Shown: positions 38,484-50,331, numbered from the stretch's first letter. The stretch: 64,000 nt of DNA from Gossypium raimondii (GCF_025698545.1 NC_068573.1:2361001-2425000); one strand, 5' to 3'. Notes: generated by a model not told the origin, from the letters alone. Program-made: numbers and translations.

Positions 38484-40970
38484 TAACGGATAATATTATT
38501 ATTGCCTAAGAGATCGTTCACTCAATGAGAACAAAGAAGGGGATGAAGGGGTGGATAGCCATCAAGGTGGATATGGAAAAGGCTTATGATAGACTAATGT
38601 GGGGTTTTATCGAAGACACTTTACTTGATGCAGGTATCCTTTCTTCATTTTCTAAGATCATTATGGATTGCATTACTTCTGTGTCTATGCAGATTGTTTG
38701 GAATGGAAGTCTTTCGGAGGGGTTTAGTCTGATGAGAGGAATCCGTCAAGGGTGCCCTTTTTCCCCTTATATGTTTGTTCTTTACATGTAGAGATTGGGT
38801 CAAATTATTCATAAAGGTGTTCAGGACAATTCTTGGAGGCTTATTTCGATTGTAAAGAATGGCCTAACTTTATCGCATGTATTTTTTTTTGATGATCTAT
38901 TCTTGTTTACGGAAGTCAATATTGATTAGGCACAGATGGTGAGGAAAGTACTAGATGTGTTCGAGGCTACCTCAGGACACAAAGTGAATGCTAGTAAGAC
39001 GAAGGTGTTTTTCTTTAAAAATATGCAGCCTTTTGAAAAAGCTAAAATTTGTAGTATTATTGGTTTTGTTGAAACGAATGACTTGGGATCCTATTTGGGT
39101 ATGCCTTTGATGCATCAAAGGGTGACAACAAGCACGTTCAAGTTTATAATGGATAAAATCAGGAGGAAATTAGATAGTTGGAATGCTAAAATGCTATCCA
39201 TGGTAGGAAGAGTCACTCGTGTGTGGTCGGTTCTCATAGCGATACCCAATTATTTTATGCAAACTATTAAAATGCCTATTAATGTATGTATCAAGATTAA
39301 AAGAATTGCATGGGGATTTATTTGGGGTAAAGATACAAGAAGGCAAAATATGTCTTTGGTTAAATGGTCGAATTGTTGTCAACCTCTTATTAAGGGTGGA
39401 CTTGGTTTCCAAAATCTTAAATATGACTCCTTTTTGCTTAAGCTAGGGTCTAATCTTTTCACTAATAAACAAGCATTGTGGGTTAAGATTCTTAGAGCCA
39501 AATACAATGTTACGGAGGTGTGCCTTGAAAATATTTCAAGGGGGTCGTGTTTTTTTGTTTTAAGATCCTTGTCTAAGATTTGGTCAATCTTATGTCAAAA
39601 TCTTGCTTGGTCAGTTGGTGATGGTAGTCTTATAAAGGTTTGGAGTGATAATTAGATTCTAGAGATCGGGCCTTTAACCAATTTATGTCATAACACTGAG
39701 AGTATTAATGTGAATACTACCTTAAAGGAGGTCTCATTAACTGATTGTAGATAGGATTGGAATTACCTAAGATGTTTTTTGGATAATAACATATTTTCTG
39801 ATATTGCAGGCATTTCACCTTCAAGCCCTTTAATTAGAAAAGATGAATTGATCTCTAGTTGGTCCGCCTTTGGTAAGCTCACTGTTAAATCTACTTATAA
39901 CTTCCTTACTCAGAATTCTCTAAATCCAAAAGGTAACAAATGGAAGCTGGCTTGGTCCTTTTCTGGTCCCCAAAGAGTAACACATTTTCTATGGTTGGTG
40001 CTTAAGGAGCACTTGCTGACCGATGTCGAACAGTACAGGAGGTCTGGTTGGGGATCCTTCTTGTACACTTTGTGGGAATGTTGAAGAGTCTACTATTCAC
40101 GTTTTTCGTGATTGTGTTAACGCACGAGAAGTATGGAAGTAGGTAATCATTTCGAGGATTCTAGTGCAATTTTTTTTTCTATTCAGTTGGTGGAGTGGCT
40201 TTCAATGAATTTAAGAAATGAGTTTGGTTTAGTATTTATGGAAGTTGAATGGCAATCTTTATACGAAATTATTTTCTAGAATTCAAGGGGAAGTCTTTAA
40301 TAATTCTCACATTCTCCATTCAATGTGGTGTTGGGTGAGTTCCATCAAACATAGGCCTAAAACTTCCGTGAGTAGTGCTATGAGGAAGAGACAAGATCAA
40401 GTCTGGACACTTTCATTAGCGCGGTGCATAAAGTTAAACACAAATAGAGCAAAGGACCCTATCTCGGGGATTGCGTACATAACTGTTGTGGCAAGAGATG
40501 AATTTGGTACATGGCGTGGCGGAGTTGGGAGAAACATTGGTAGATGCAGTGTCGTGCAGGCTGAACTTTAGGCTATCTACGATGGACTCATCATGGCGTG
40601 GGATGCTAATTGGGTAAATATTATGGTCAAAACAGATTGTGCTCAAGTTATGGAAGTCATTTTAGATTGATCTTGTGGGAAATTGTACATGGACCCAACT
40701 TTGAGAATCCAAGAGCTTTGTAAGAGGCAGTAGAAGTGGTAATAAAGCAGATTCTAAAAGAAGTTAATGTAGCTGCACATAGGTTGGCTGGAATGATGAC
40801 AACTTTCCCTTATGACTCGATAGTATTCCAAAGACCCCCAGAAACGATCGTGGAGCATTTACGGTTAGATGGTCGGTTTATGTATGGTGATACTGGAATA
40901 ATATTGTAATTGTTTTTGGTTTTTATCTATAAAAAAACGAGACAAAAAAATTAGATACAAAAAAAAAAAG
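38484..40970 (+). mobile_element. 5'-truncated, decayed L1-type LINE
   Basis: Translation begins inside the reverse transcriptase (TDNIIIA, then VDMEKAYDRLMWGF). It continues with GIRQGCPFSPYMFVL, a TAG stop, FFFDDLFLF (the FADD-type catalytic box) and SGHKVNASKTKVFF. Then come a long thumb region, a zf-RVT zinc knuckle (CTLC..H..C, reached by a frameshift near 40045) and an RNase H domain from about 40431. In RNase H the usual KLNTDGA reads LNTNRA, so the first catalytic Asp is lost. Stops lie near 38790, 38928, 39654 and 40569. The 3' end has A-runs (40931-40970). The endonuclease and 5' part are absent. Confidence 0.9.
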
Positions 40971-41146
40971 ATATAATTTTGTATCAAAAGTTAAATCAAA
41001 ATCCATTATTACAAGTTGAACGGAATAATTTACGACAATTAATAAATTAATATAATAACTAATTAAATAATAATTATATTTAAATTGTGCAAATTTAACT
41101 CTCAGCGCCGCCCAGTTTCGTTTAGGCCATTTTTAAAACCCTATTT

Positions 41147-41155
41147 AAACCCTAA
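41147..41155 (+). promoter_or_regulatory. Telo-box in the WDR12 promoter
   Basis: AAACCCTAA lies 46 bp upstream of the start codon, with a related aaaaccctatt at 41136-41146. Telo-boxes are known in promoters of plant ribosomal-protein and ribosome-biogenesis genes. This fits the function inferred for the gene. The transcription start is not determined. Confidence 0.6.
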
Positions 41156-41200
41156 CTTTCCCTTAACTTTGAAACCCTGATTTTCGTCTCCTCTTTCAAA

Positions 41201-44200
41201 ATGGAAATTGAAAGAGAAACCAATGAAGGCAACTCAAGGAGGATTCAAGTCCGATTTATAACGAAATTAAAAGCACCATATAAAGTTCCGACAACAGCCA
41301 TTGCCATCCCTTCTGACCTCTCTCGTTTAGGCCTTTCCTCCATTGTTAACAAGCTTCTTCAAGCTGGTATTGGTTTTTAGTTTCTTAAGAAATTTTTGGT
41401 TTTTTTATTTTTGTAATCAAGTTAGTTTATTTTTGTTTTGATTTGGGGTTTTCTTGGGTTTCTGCAATAACGTCATTAAAAGTATGTATTTCAGGGTAAT
41501 TGAATGTTTCTTGGTTTCTTTAGTAATTTTGGGTTTTTAACTTATAGTTTCCTTTAAGCTGGTAATGTATTTAGATGCTTAAAATTTTATTTGACTCTTA
41601 CTTAGTTCAAGCCATTGGCTTTAGAGCTGTTTGCATAATTCAGTTAATTGTTTTCTGGTTCATTATTATTTCTTGCTGTTATTAAGTTGGAAATTTTGTG
41701 GCTATGAGCAGTGGATTCTGAGTGGAAAACCGAGCCCTTTGATTTCCTGATCGATGGGGAGCTGGTTCGGATGTCACTTGAGCAGTTTCTTCTTGTCAAA
41801 GGCATTTCTGCGGTACTTTTCTACCTTTAACCCTTTTAATGTTTGCATTTTACTTTAGTGAGTTTTAAATAAGTAGAAAAGAATTTGTGAAAACAACTAA
41901 AGAGAAATGTGCAATTACTATGTTTTGGTCCTTATACTTAATTCCTTGAATGAACAATTGCAGGAGAAAATTTTGGAAATTGAATACATAAGAGCTGTTG
42001 CCCCTCGAAAAGAGGAAGAGCCTTCTCCGCATGATGATTGGGTCAGTGCTGTTGACGGTTCTAGTCCTAGGTAAGCCTTCCAATATGTTACCATTGCACG
42101 GGTGCTTCATTTTGCTTTTACCGTAGCATTACTGTTATTCTGGGTATTAGTCTTATTTATAAAGGAAGATTAAATGACTTTGATTTTGTTGGCATTACAC
42201 TTCCATAAAACTGCTTAGTACACATTGTTTTGCAGGTTCATTTTGACTGGTTGCTATGATAGTTTGGGAAGGTAAATAGATTAAATTTCATGTTTTTTTT
42301 TTGTTTATGGACGTTTTATTCGGAGGAATTTAATTTGACAGAAATAGTGTTTTTGTTTTCTTTTCTATATAATTTCCTTAAGGATATGGAAACAAGCTGG
42401 ATGGTGTACGCATATACTAGAAGGACACAGTGGTGCAATTTCATCTGTTCGTATCATCAACTCAGAAGGTTTAGTGGTCATCTATAACATTTTAGTCATC
42501 AATATTAAGCATTTTTATGTATGATTGTGTCAAACAAGCTGTTGTTTTCTTCCGATATTTAGTGGACGTCCCTAAGTCTACTCTAAGTATATCCTTTTCT
42601 GTTTTATCGTACTGATGATTAGGGTTGCTTGCATGTGCAGGGGCAGGAAGTGCAACAGTAGCCACTGCTTCAAAAGATCGAACTCTGAGACTGTGGAAGG
42701 TAATATGAAAAATGAATTCTTTTCGAAGTGCAAAAATAAGTACCAATTGATACATCTTTTTCCTTAAAAAGTTTGATGCAGAGGACTCTACTGACCATCC
42801 TGCAAGGATAAGAGCATTCAAGATATTACGTGGGCATAATGCATCTGTACACAGCATTGCAGCAAAGACATCTGGAGACATGGTATTAGCTATTCTTTGA
42901 ACCGTAGTTTTCTTTTTCTTTTTATCTGTCTTTATCATATTGTGATAATGTTGATTTCTAACATCAGTGTCATTGCCTCTGTCTCTTAATTTAGATTTGC
43001 TCAGGTTCTTGGGATTGTACGATCAATTTATGGCGGACAAATGACACTGATACAAATGGGGACACGGTATCAATCAAGAAAAGGAAGGTTAATAATAAAA
43101 TTGAGGAGTCTCAATCAGAGGTATGCCCTCCTTTTCATTTGCTCCCTCTGCATTTTGATTTTCATGTAGCTGATTTATTTACCATCATTCATATAAACTG
43201 CCTCGAAGAATATCCTTGCTTTGAATGAGCTCTTTGTCATAATCATTATTGTTAATTTGATGTTTCTCTCCAAAATTTTTATGACATAACAATTTTATTC
43301 TAAAGAATCTTGGGCATTTATTTATAAGCATTGGCTTTTCTTTTACATCCTTCATGTTTTGTGCAGGGAGAGGCCGTCTCTACACTTGTGGGCCATACAC
43401 AGTGCGTCTCCTCTGTGGTTTGGCCTCAGCACGATACAATTTATTCGGCATCATGGGATCACTCTGTCAGAAAATGGGATGTCGAGACAGGCAAAGATTT
43501 GTCTGATATAGTATGTCTATTTGTCTCTTTCTTTCTCCCTCTATATCCATTTTTTGTTTCATTTGCATGCACTTGTGTTCTATGTTTGGATGTACCATTT
43601 TTGTTCATCTGAGAAAAAAGGGTAAAAGGATACTATTTCTTAGGTTGCTTTCATTTACTTCACTTCCCTGACCCGGCCCCTCTTTTGTTTTCATGCACAG
43701 TTCTGTGGCAAGGCCCTCAACTGCATTGATATAGGAGGTGAAGGATTGGCTCTCATCGCTGCTGGTGGTTCCGATCCAGTTCTTAGAATATGGGATCCTC
43801 GTAAACCAGGTCTGTCATTCATAATTTCATGTATGATATATTTTTTTTCTTTTCCCTTCCTCTTTTTCTCCTACTTTTGCATGCGCAGACACATGAAACC
43901 ACTGAAACTCCATCTCACTTGAAACTTTTTTTCTACTTTTCAAGGAACATCGGCACCCACGTTTCAGTTCTCTTCACATAGTTCTTGGATTTCAGCTTGC
44001 AAGTGGCACAATACGTCTCCTCTTCATTTACTTTCTTCATCTTATGATGGGAAAGTAATGTTGTGGGATCTAAGAACAGCGGTATCGTTTTGTATTCTCT
44101 ACATTCTCACAATTTAACTGTATATTGTTTTTCTGGACATCGTTTTGATGATTACTTTTTGTGTGGCAGTGGCCTGTTTCTATCATCGATACGCACAAAG

Positions 44201-44393
44201 ACAAGGTACAATTCTAATCTCTGTTGCTAAATTCTTTTGATGTAGTTTTTGAGAAACCTATCCAAAATCCGCCATTAATGTCGTGGCCTGGCTGTCTTAG
44301 GTATTATGCGCAGACTGGTGGAAGGGTGACTGCGTGGTGAGCGGTGGGGTGGACACTCAGCTCCGAATTTCTTCGGACATCTCTATCCATTGA
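41201..44393 (+). CDS. WDR12: Ribosome biogenesis protein WDR12/YTM1 homologue (13 exons, 436 aa)
   Basis: Exons: 41201-41366, 41712-41812, 41964-42070, 42236-42271, 42383-42468, 42641-42699, 42772-42882, 42995-43120, 43367-43510, 43701-43809, 43945-44081, 44170-44205, 44301-44393. All introns are GT..AG and the 1,311-nt frame closes at TGA. Residues ~14-85 form an NLE (Notchless-like) domain (IQVRFITKL, VPTTAIAIPSDLSRLGLS, FDFLIDGELVRMSLEQFL). WD40 repeats follow, with ASKDRTLRLWK, SGSWDCTINLW, SASWDHSVRKWD, AAGGSDPVLRIWD and SSSYDGKVMLWD. In yeast and animals this protein joins the PeBoW (Pes1-Bop1-WDR12) complex for 27S/32S rRNA processing and 60S assembly in the nucleolus. The basic KKRKV between two WD repeats (~residues 249-253) could be a nuclear signal. 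Length fits the family (about 420-440 aa). A LINE ends 230 bp upstream. Confidence 0.95.
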
Positions 44394-45130
44394 GGTAAAT
44401 TTTAGCTATATCATTTTAGAAGTTAAATTCTGCTATTAGTCGCTGTACTTTGCAAAAGTTGTGGATTTAGTCCTTGTACTTTTATTTGGTCATTTTCAGT
44501 CCCTATACTTTTTTGAATTTTGATAATTTCATCCTAACCCAAATAGTAATAGTTAAATCCGTTTGTTTTAATTCAATTGCTAGTCCTGAACTTTTTTAAA
44601 ATTTGAAATTTCAGTTTTGACGCAAATGATGGTTGCTGATCCATTAACTGAATTTTTAGTTTTTTAGTAAGTAACTTGTGGAAATAATAAGCTGACATGG
44701 CATTACACAAATAATAATATGTTTGCCTCATCAGATTTTGGAAATAGCAGAACTTATCTTAATGAAGGCAAAAATTTTAAAATTTTGAAAAAAGTATAGG
44801 CACTAATAGCAAAAGGTAAACCTTATTTAAATGTATGTTAAACTAATTCAACTGGTCCGGGTTTTTATTCCTCACATAAGTGATGTCTACTTTTTGTTTC
44901 ATTCATCATGTTATGGTGGCCTTTTCTTGCAAAAGAAGAAAGAACATGTTTGGAGCCGAGAAGGGAGCTGGTGAAATTGGTATCAAGTGAGGGGTTTAGG
45001 CATTAAAGAATGGTTGTGATTGTCTGAAATGTCTATCAATTTTGTTCAGGATATGTAAACAAGCCATCATTTCCTTCAAGTGTTATATAACTTATAGGAT
45101 TATGTTCTATTTGTGTTCAATTCTCTTTTA
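44394..45130 (+). other. Probable 3'UTR of the WDR12 gene with a MITE
   Basis: Directly after the stop, gaggtaaat could act as a donor, and transcribed-looking sequence resumes near 44890-45110. A 3'UTR intron containing the MITE is therefore possible. This is inference from composition only. Confidence 0.35.
44423..44820. mobile_element. MITE with TGCTATTAGT inverted ends
   Basis: The left end gttaaattctgctattagtc and the reversed right end aaggtttaccttttgctatt share the core tgctattagt and continue as cgctgtactt / gcctatactt. The interior is noncoding, with agtccttgtactt repeats. No target duplication was resolved. Confidence 0.55.
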
Positions 45131-45591
45131 TTTGGATATAAGGTCAAAACTTATGTTACTCGAATTCGAATATGGGTGTGTGTCTGATATTGATATGTTT
45201 ACCGGCTCGGTTTAGGTTCGAATAGCAAAAAGACTTGTTCGGACCTGATCCTGGTTTGTTAATTTCAGCAGTTCATTTTACATTGAATATATATATATAG
45301 TTGTTATTTTATAATTGAATTTATTTTAAAATATGACAAAACTCCAATATAACGAAGCTTTGATTAAAATATTAGAATTTTCAAAAATTTTGGAAGTTGT
45401 AATAAGAATTTTTTTAAAATTTTATAAGAGGTTTAATTAAAGTTTTCAAAATATTTGTATAACAAGCTCTTCAACCCCATAATCAAAAGAAATGATGAAG
45501 CAGAAGGTGAAATGTTTTATCTCTACAAACATTTTATACAGTTATCAAAGATATTATTTGTACAAAAATAGTTATTGTTTAATGTAAAGAT
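45131..45591. other. Intergenic, AT-rich
   Basis: No gene. 45135-45200 has ttactcgaattcgaatatggg, part of a short repeat also found in the hydrolase introns (22780-22850, 23640-23690). Confidence 0.4.
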
Positions 45592-45664
45592 TGGAGATGC
45601 GGGGGATCGAACCCCGTGCCTCTCGCATGCAAAGCGAGCGCTCTACCATTTGAGCTACATCCCC
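45592..45664 (-). tRNA. tRNA-Ala (anticodon UGC)
   Basis: Reading the minus strand, a 73-nt cloverleaf forms: acceptor GGGGATG/CATCTCC, D-arm GCTC..GAGC, anticodon stem CTCGC/GCGAG with loop TTTGCAT (anticodon TGC), and T-arm CGGGG/CCCCG with TTCGATC. The acceptor has the G3:U70 pair and A73, the identity elements read by alanyl-tRNA synthetase. A- and B-boxes (TAGCTCAAATGG; GGTTCGATCCC) are internal. CCA is not encoded, as expected for a nuclear gene. A weak TCTTT follows the 3' end. It looks functional. Confidence 0.97.
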
Positions 45665-46234
45665 GATTGATTTCTTGGTCTTAAGAAAAACTATATTTCA
45701 TTATGTAAATAGGATTTCTTTTATTTAACCCAACGTAGATTAAAATTTCTATAAAAAGGGTAAAATGCAGCAGAGGTGGGCCAACTACTGATAATTTTCT
45801 TTTTTGGTCATATTGTTATCCAATTATTCGATTTTGTTTCTTTTTGGCTTAAAGCTTATTTTTTCATTTTGGTATCTAAAGTTACTTTTTTTTAGTCGAT
45901 TCAGCCACTGTGGTTAAAAAAAAAAAGTATGTGCCATGTGACACTTCAATATGTATTAAAAATAAAAATATAAATATAAATTATAAAATAAAAATATAAT
46001 TAGAAATTATAGAAAACTACCCAACGTTTACATATCAATATTTTCAAGTTTTATATGAATGATTATTGTTTGGTTTTGAGGGAAAATGGTGGTTGGAATA
46101 ATTTTTGGCATGGATTGCAATTTTTCTTTTAGTTTAAATAATTGTAATTTTAAGAAAATGTAAAAATTAATAGTTGAGTGTTCAAAATTTATTTTTTATA
46201 GTTTATTCTAATAAATTATAAATAATTTCTGATC
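45665..46234. other. AT-rich intergenic DNA
   Basis: No gene. 45775-45935 resembles the 'ggtcactcaactatt' type of MITE arm seen again at 49775-49940. The rest is AT-rich. Confidence 0.35.
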
Positions 46235-46390
46235 GTATTTATTCTTTTTGGACACACTACTCATAACTATTCATAGCTCCCAATTCATAAATAGGAGGAT
46301 AATGTACTTCAGCGAACTCGAACCCACGTCCTACTGCATTAACAACAATATCCATATTAATCAATTCAAGACTTAATCGATTACTAAAAA
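46235..46390 (-). mobile_element. tRNA-derived SINE-like sequence
   Basis: On the minus strand GGGTTCGAGTTCG (46313-46325) matches a pol III B-box. A decayed A-box-like stretch lies about 55 bp upstream, around 46360-46390. The body after it (ttatcctcctatttatgaat) is noncoding. Ends and target duplication are not resolved. Confidence 0.4.
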
Positions 46391-46559
46391 GTAATTTTAA
46401 ATTAATTAAATAATACAAATATTAGTATGAAAAAATAGAAAATAAATTTGTTTGTACCCCGACCTTTACTCACTCCCAAGTGCATATTTAGGAGTGCATT
46501 TAATTAATAGTGGAGTGGACCCCACTTCTACCATGTTATATGTAGAAGTCAACAAAGAA

Positions 46560-47820
46560 AATGATTTTTTAAGTTAATACAATTCAATTATTCGAGTTAT
46601 TTGGTTGTTATGAATCAATTCGAATACTTAATTTGATTTTTCAAGTTTGAGTCAAATTGAATTTTGTAGCTTCAATAACAAACTGATTTAAATACTCTTT
46701 AGGTCCCTGATAATTTTGAAAACGAGTAAATTGGTTTCTCTAAAAAATTACAAAATAATCTTCAAAATTTTAAAATATTTATAATTTTTTCCCCAAATTT
46801 TATAAATATATATACAAATTCAAAAGGTAGAATTCTTAAAATCATATAAAATATTAAACTATAAATTTTCATAAAATCCAAAATAATAAATTTGAACCTC
46901 AAACAAATAAGTTACCAAATCAAGTTTATCATACTAAATTATCTCTTTTTTTCCTCTCTTATTTTGCTTTAAAAAAACTCGAATTTATATTCTTTAACTC
47001 GGAAGTTAATTCTATTGTGAACATGATTCCAATTCGGTTGATTTATTTTTTAAAATTTAACTCGAGTAAATTTATTCCGGTCGGTGCAAATTTAATTTCA
47101 CTCAGCTTGATTAGGAAAATTTCTAAATCGACTCAGAATGATAAAATAAGGCTCGTCAGTTCAAGTAACTCAAAAAAAAATTTAGGGTCTGTTTGATTGA
47201 CGGAATTGATTTTCCGGAAAATCATTTCCAACTTTTCCAGCGTTTGATTGGCGGAAAACATTTTCCATTTGGAAAATGAACTCCAAAACAAGGGAAAATG
47301 GGTTACATTTTAGGGAAAATGTCTTACCTTTTCAATTTCCGTAAGACATTTTCCGTGCTCTCCTCTCTATCGCCTCCTTCATTCCTTCCTTCATTTCCGT
47401 GAGAAAATCGCTTACATTTATCGATTTTCCAAGAACTTGTTTTTTAATTATTCAATACTTGTTTTTTAACACAACTACAAATAATTTATTTGATATTAGT
47501 TTTTTCAATTTATAACGATTAATATTGTAGCTTAATAATTGAGTATTTTATAAATAAATCATTGCAATATATGTAAAAATAATTTAAAATATAAAATTTA
47601 TTAATATATATTAATATATGTAAAACAACTTTTCCGAAAAATATTTTCAAAAATCATCAAGCAATGAGAAAATATTTTACAGATTCAATCAAACACCGTA
47701 AAATATTTTCCAAGAAATCATTTTATAGAAAAGTAAAATATTTTCCGTAAATCATTTTACGGAAAATATTTTATCGACAATCAAATGACCCTTAACTCGA
47801 TTCATCGAACGCTAACCCTT
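46560..47820. repeat. Degenerate 'actcg/gagtt' repeat, copy 2, interrupted by a MITE
   Basis: Flanks of the MITE (caagtaactcaaa before 47188; aactcgattcatcgaacgctaac after 47793) together match the uninterrupted copy at 33090-33140. This shows the MITE is a later insertion. No coding capacity. Confidence 0.5.
47188..47793. mobile_element. hAT-like MITE with attttcc/ggaaaat interior
   Basis: The left end agggtctgtttgattgacgg and the reversed right end agggtcatttgattgtcg are terminal inverted repeats. The inner part is packed with ggaaaat/attttcc words (ttttccgtaaatcattttacgg). Length is about 606 bp, noncoding. The TIR style suggests hAT; the duplication is unclear in poly-A/T context. Confidence 0.65.
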
Positions 47821-48061
47821 AATTGTATATTTATAATTCGAATGAAGATAAAATAACATAAGATTGTTATCAATTTAAAATTCTTAAAACATGAAATAGA
47901 ATCTCCTAATATCTAATTTTTATCTTAATCTTATCAATTAACAATTACATTAAGAAAATAGTACAACATATTTTAAAATAAACTTTATCAAAATGATTGA
48001 TACATTTTAACCGAATTCAACATCAACTTACATTAAAGTTACAAATACATCATTTTTTAAA

Positions 48062-49661
48062 GCGTAAACTATTAAAATAGTTGCTACTGTTTGTTTCAGG
48101 TTATATTTTAGTCACTTATGTTATCGTCTTGTAACATTTTAGTCATTGAAGGTTAATTGTTGTTAACGGTGTAACAGTAAGCTGACGTGGCACGTTAAAT
48201 CATCATTTCAAACAAAATTTTTAGGTTAAATTCTACAATTGGTCCCTATATTTTTTTCGTTTTGAGCAATTTAATTATTTTCTTTTATGTTCTTTGAATT
48301 CTCTTTTTTTTACATTCTCTTCTCATTTTCCCTCTGTTTTCCTCGCTTCTTTATTTCTTTTAACATGGTTTTTCTATGTTTTTCATTTGTTAAGACTAGT
48401 CCTTATACTTTTATTTTTTTGAACAATTTATTTTTTTTCTTTTTATTTCCTTATTTTCCTTTTCTTCTTCCCATTTATTTTCTCTCTTCTCATATTCTTC
48501 AACACGAAACATTATTTTTGCCCACCAAATAAACCAAGTCCTTGTTTCTTTCACATGATTTCTAAATTGAATTTCACTGAAAACCGAATATCAATCATTC
48601 TTAATCAAATCTTGATTTGAATATAAACTAATTTTGAAACTAAAATTAGATCTAACTAATCAATATAAAAACCATATCCTTAATCAAATCTAAACATAAA
48701 TTGAAATCTTTATATTCAAAACAATTTTTTTCCATTTCCAAACTTTTATAGAACCGTGTCAATTGTTCGTTTCCTTTTCTTTTATTTTCTAATGAATAAA
48801 ATTAAGTAAACGATAAAATTGATCTAAACCTTTTTGGATATTCCCAGGCAAAGTTGATTGAAAGTCGAGCATGGATGAACTGAAGAGAGAAAGGGACATG
48901 GAACCAAACTGGTTTGGGTAAAGTTGAGGGTAAGTTTCGTATGGTGGTTGTTTTAGTCATTGAGAGTGTAGAGTTCGTTTGAAGAATCCATGAAATAACG
49001 TAGTTTCGAGAAAGCGAGAATGTTGTAGGTAAGATAAATAAGGTGGTCGTGAGGTTAGTTAGGAGGTTAAAGGAACGTGCTCAGGAAACTTTATTGAGGA
49101 TGGACTGCCATAAGTCATGATTGGCGAGGTCTTCAAGTGAGGTGAGCTTGGGGACTAGGTCATTGAACGATCCAAATTGATTCGTTAAAGCGATGATGGA
49201 CGATGAGGGTTTGTAATTGTGGGGTGAGAATATGCAAAGTAAGTTTTATTTCAGTTTCAACTTTTTCCTTTTCTTTTTTCATAAACAAAAAAATGTTTTA
49301 ACAAATGGAAAATATAGAAAAACTATATTAAAAGAGATAGAGAATGGAGGAAAACAGAGAGAGAAGCAGAAGAAAATGGAAAGTAAAAAAAAAGTTAAAA
49401 GAACATAAAAGAAAAAAATTAAATTGCTCAAAATGAAAAAAATATGGGGATCAATTATATAATTTAACCTAAATTTTTTGTTTGAAATGATGATTTAACG
49501 TGCCACATTAGCTTACTGTTACACCATTAACGACAATTAATGGCTCAGTAACTAAAATGTTACAACACGTTAACGTAAGTAACTAAAACATAACATTTCA
49601 AACATAAGTGACTAAAATGTAACCCGAGGTAAACAAAAGTGACTATTTTAATAGTTTGCTC
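48062..49661. mobile_element. Mutator-like foldback element, 1.6 kb, 9-bp TSD
   Basis: It is flanked by exact 9-bp duplications ttttttaaa (48053-48061 and 49662-49670). Ends: GCGTAAACTATTAAAATAGT at the left and, reversed, GAGCAAACTATTAAAATAGT at the right. The inverted arms extend more than 300 bp (48062-48370 against 49320-49661), with shared blocks gtgtaacagtaagct, gttaaatcatcatttcaaac and ttgagcaatttaatt. The interior (about 48540-49240) is unrelated to the arms and includes a less AT-rich part (48845-49215). No transposase is seen. The ORF at 48287-48532 is AT-rich arm sequence. Confidence 0.85.
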
Positions 49662-49670
49662 TTTTTTAAA

Positions 49671-50307
49671 TTATATGGTTAGATTTTTATTATCAATAAA
49701 ATAAATTATTTATAATAACTTCATTAATTACTTCAAATGGACAACATGCATACAAATTTTATTTTATCGGATAAACTACAATGGTAATCATTCAACTATT
49801 AATAATTTTTTTAAGCCACCCAATTATTTGAAGATACAAAATGATTACCCAACTATTAGCAAATCTCTTTTTTGGTCACTCAACTATTTAATTTTATCCT
49901 TTTTTATAATCAGCTGGCTAACGGTGGCCACTTTTAAAACTGACATAATAGCAAATTTAACCTCAACATTCATAATTTATGTCAATTTAATTTTAATTCT
50001 ATAAAAATTTAACACTTAATATTTCAACATTGTATAATTTTATTTTATTTTTGTAATTTTATTTTTCTTTGTCACTCTTTTGCCTCAGGGTGAGCATAAA
50101 TGATTTAATTTATTAATAAGCAAAGTTTAGTGTGGTAGTGTTTTTTTTTTTAATTTACCAATTATTGAAAACTAATGATTAATAATTAATTGTTGAGTGC
50201 AAAATCCACAAGAACTCAAAAATGTCGGCATCATCGGTAGGTCAATGAAAACAGAATGAGCTCAATAATTCAATGAAATAATGCACCCATTTTATAGTTA
50301 ACAAAGA
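49671..50307. other. Intergenic DNA upstream of the glycosyltransferase
   Basis: 49775-49960 is MITE-like (caactattaataattt, ggtcactcaactattt). The rest is AT-rich. No gene. Confidence 0.4.
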
Positions 50308-50331
50308 AGATGATGATGATGATGATGATGA
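50308..50331 (+). repeat. (GAT)n microsatellite upstream of the UGT gene
   Basis: About seven to eight gat units lie roughly 120 bp before the UGT start codon, probably in the promoter or 5'UTR. Such repeats vary in length between individuals. Confidence 0.8.

Noticed and set aside
38484..40970. Active LINE or host reverse transcriptase gene
   Set aside because: Multiple stops, a frameshift, a missing 5' half and a lost RNase H Asp show it is dead.
42492..42938. 148-aa minus-strand ORF
   Set aside because: Antisense over WDR12 exons 6-7 and introns, with no domain.
48287..48532. 81-aa Phe-rich ORF
   Set aside because: It lies in the pyrimidine-rich left arm of the foldback element.
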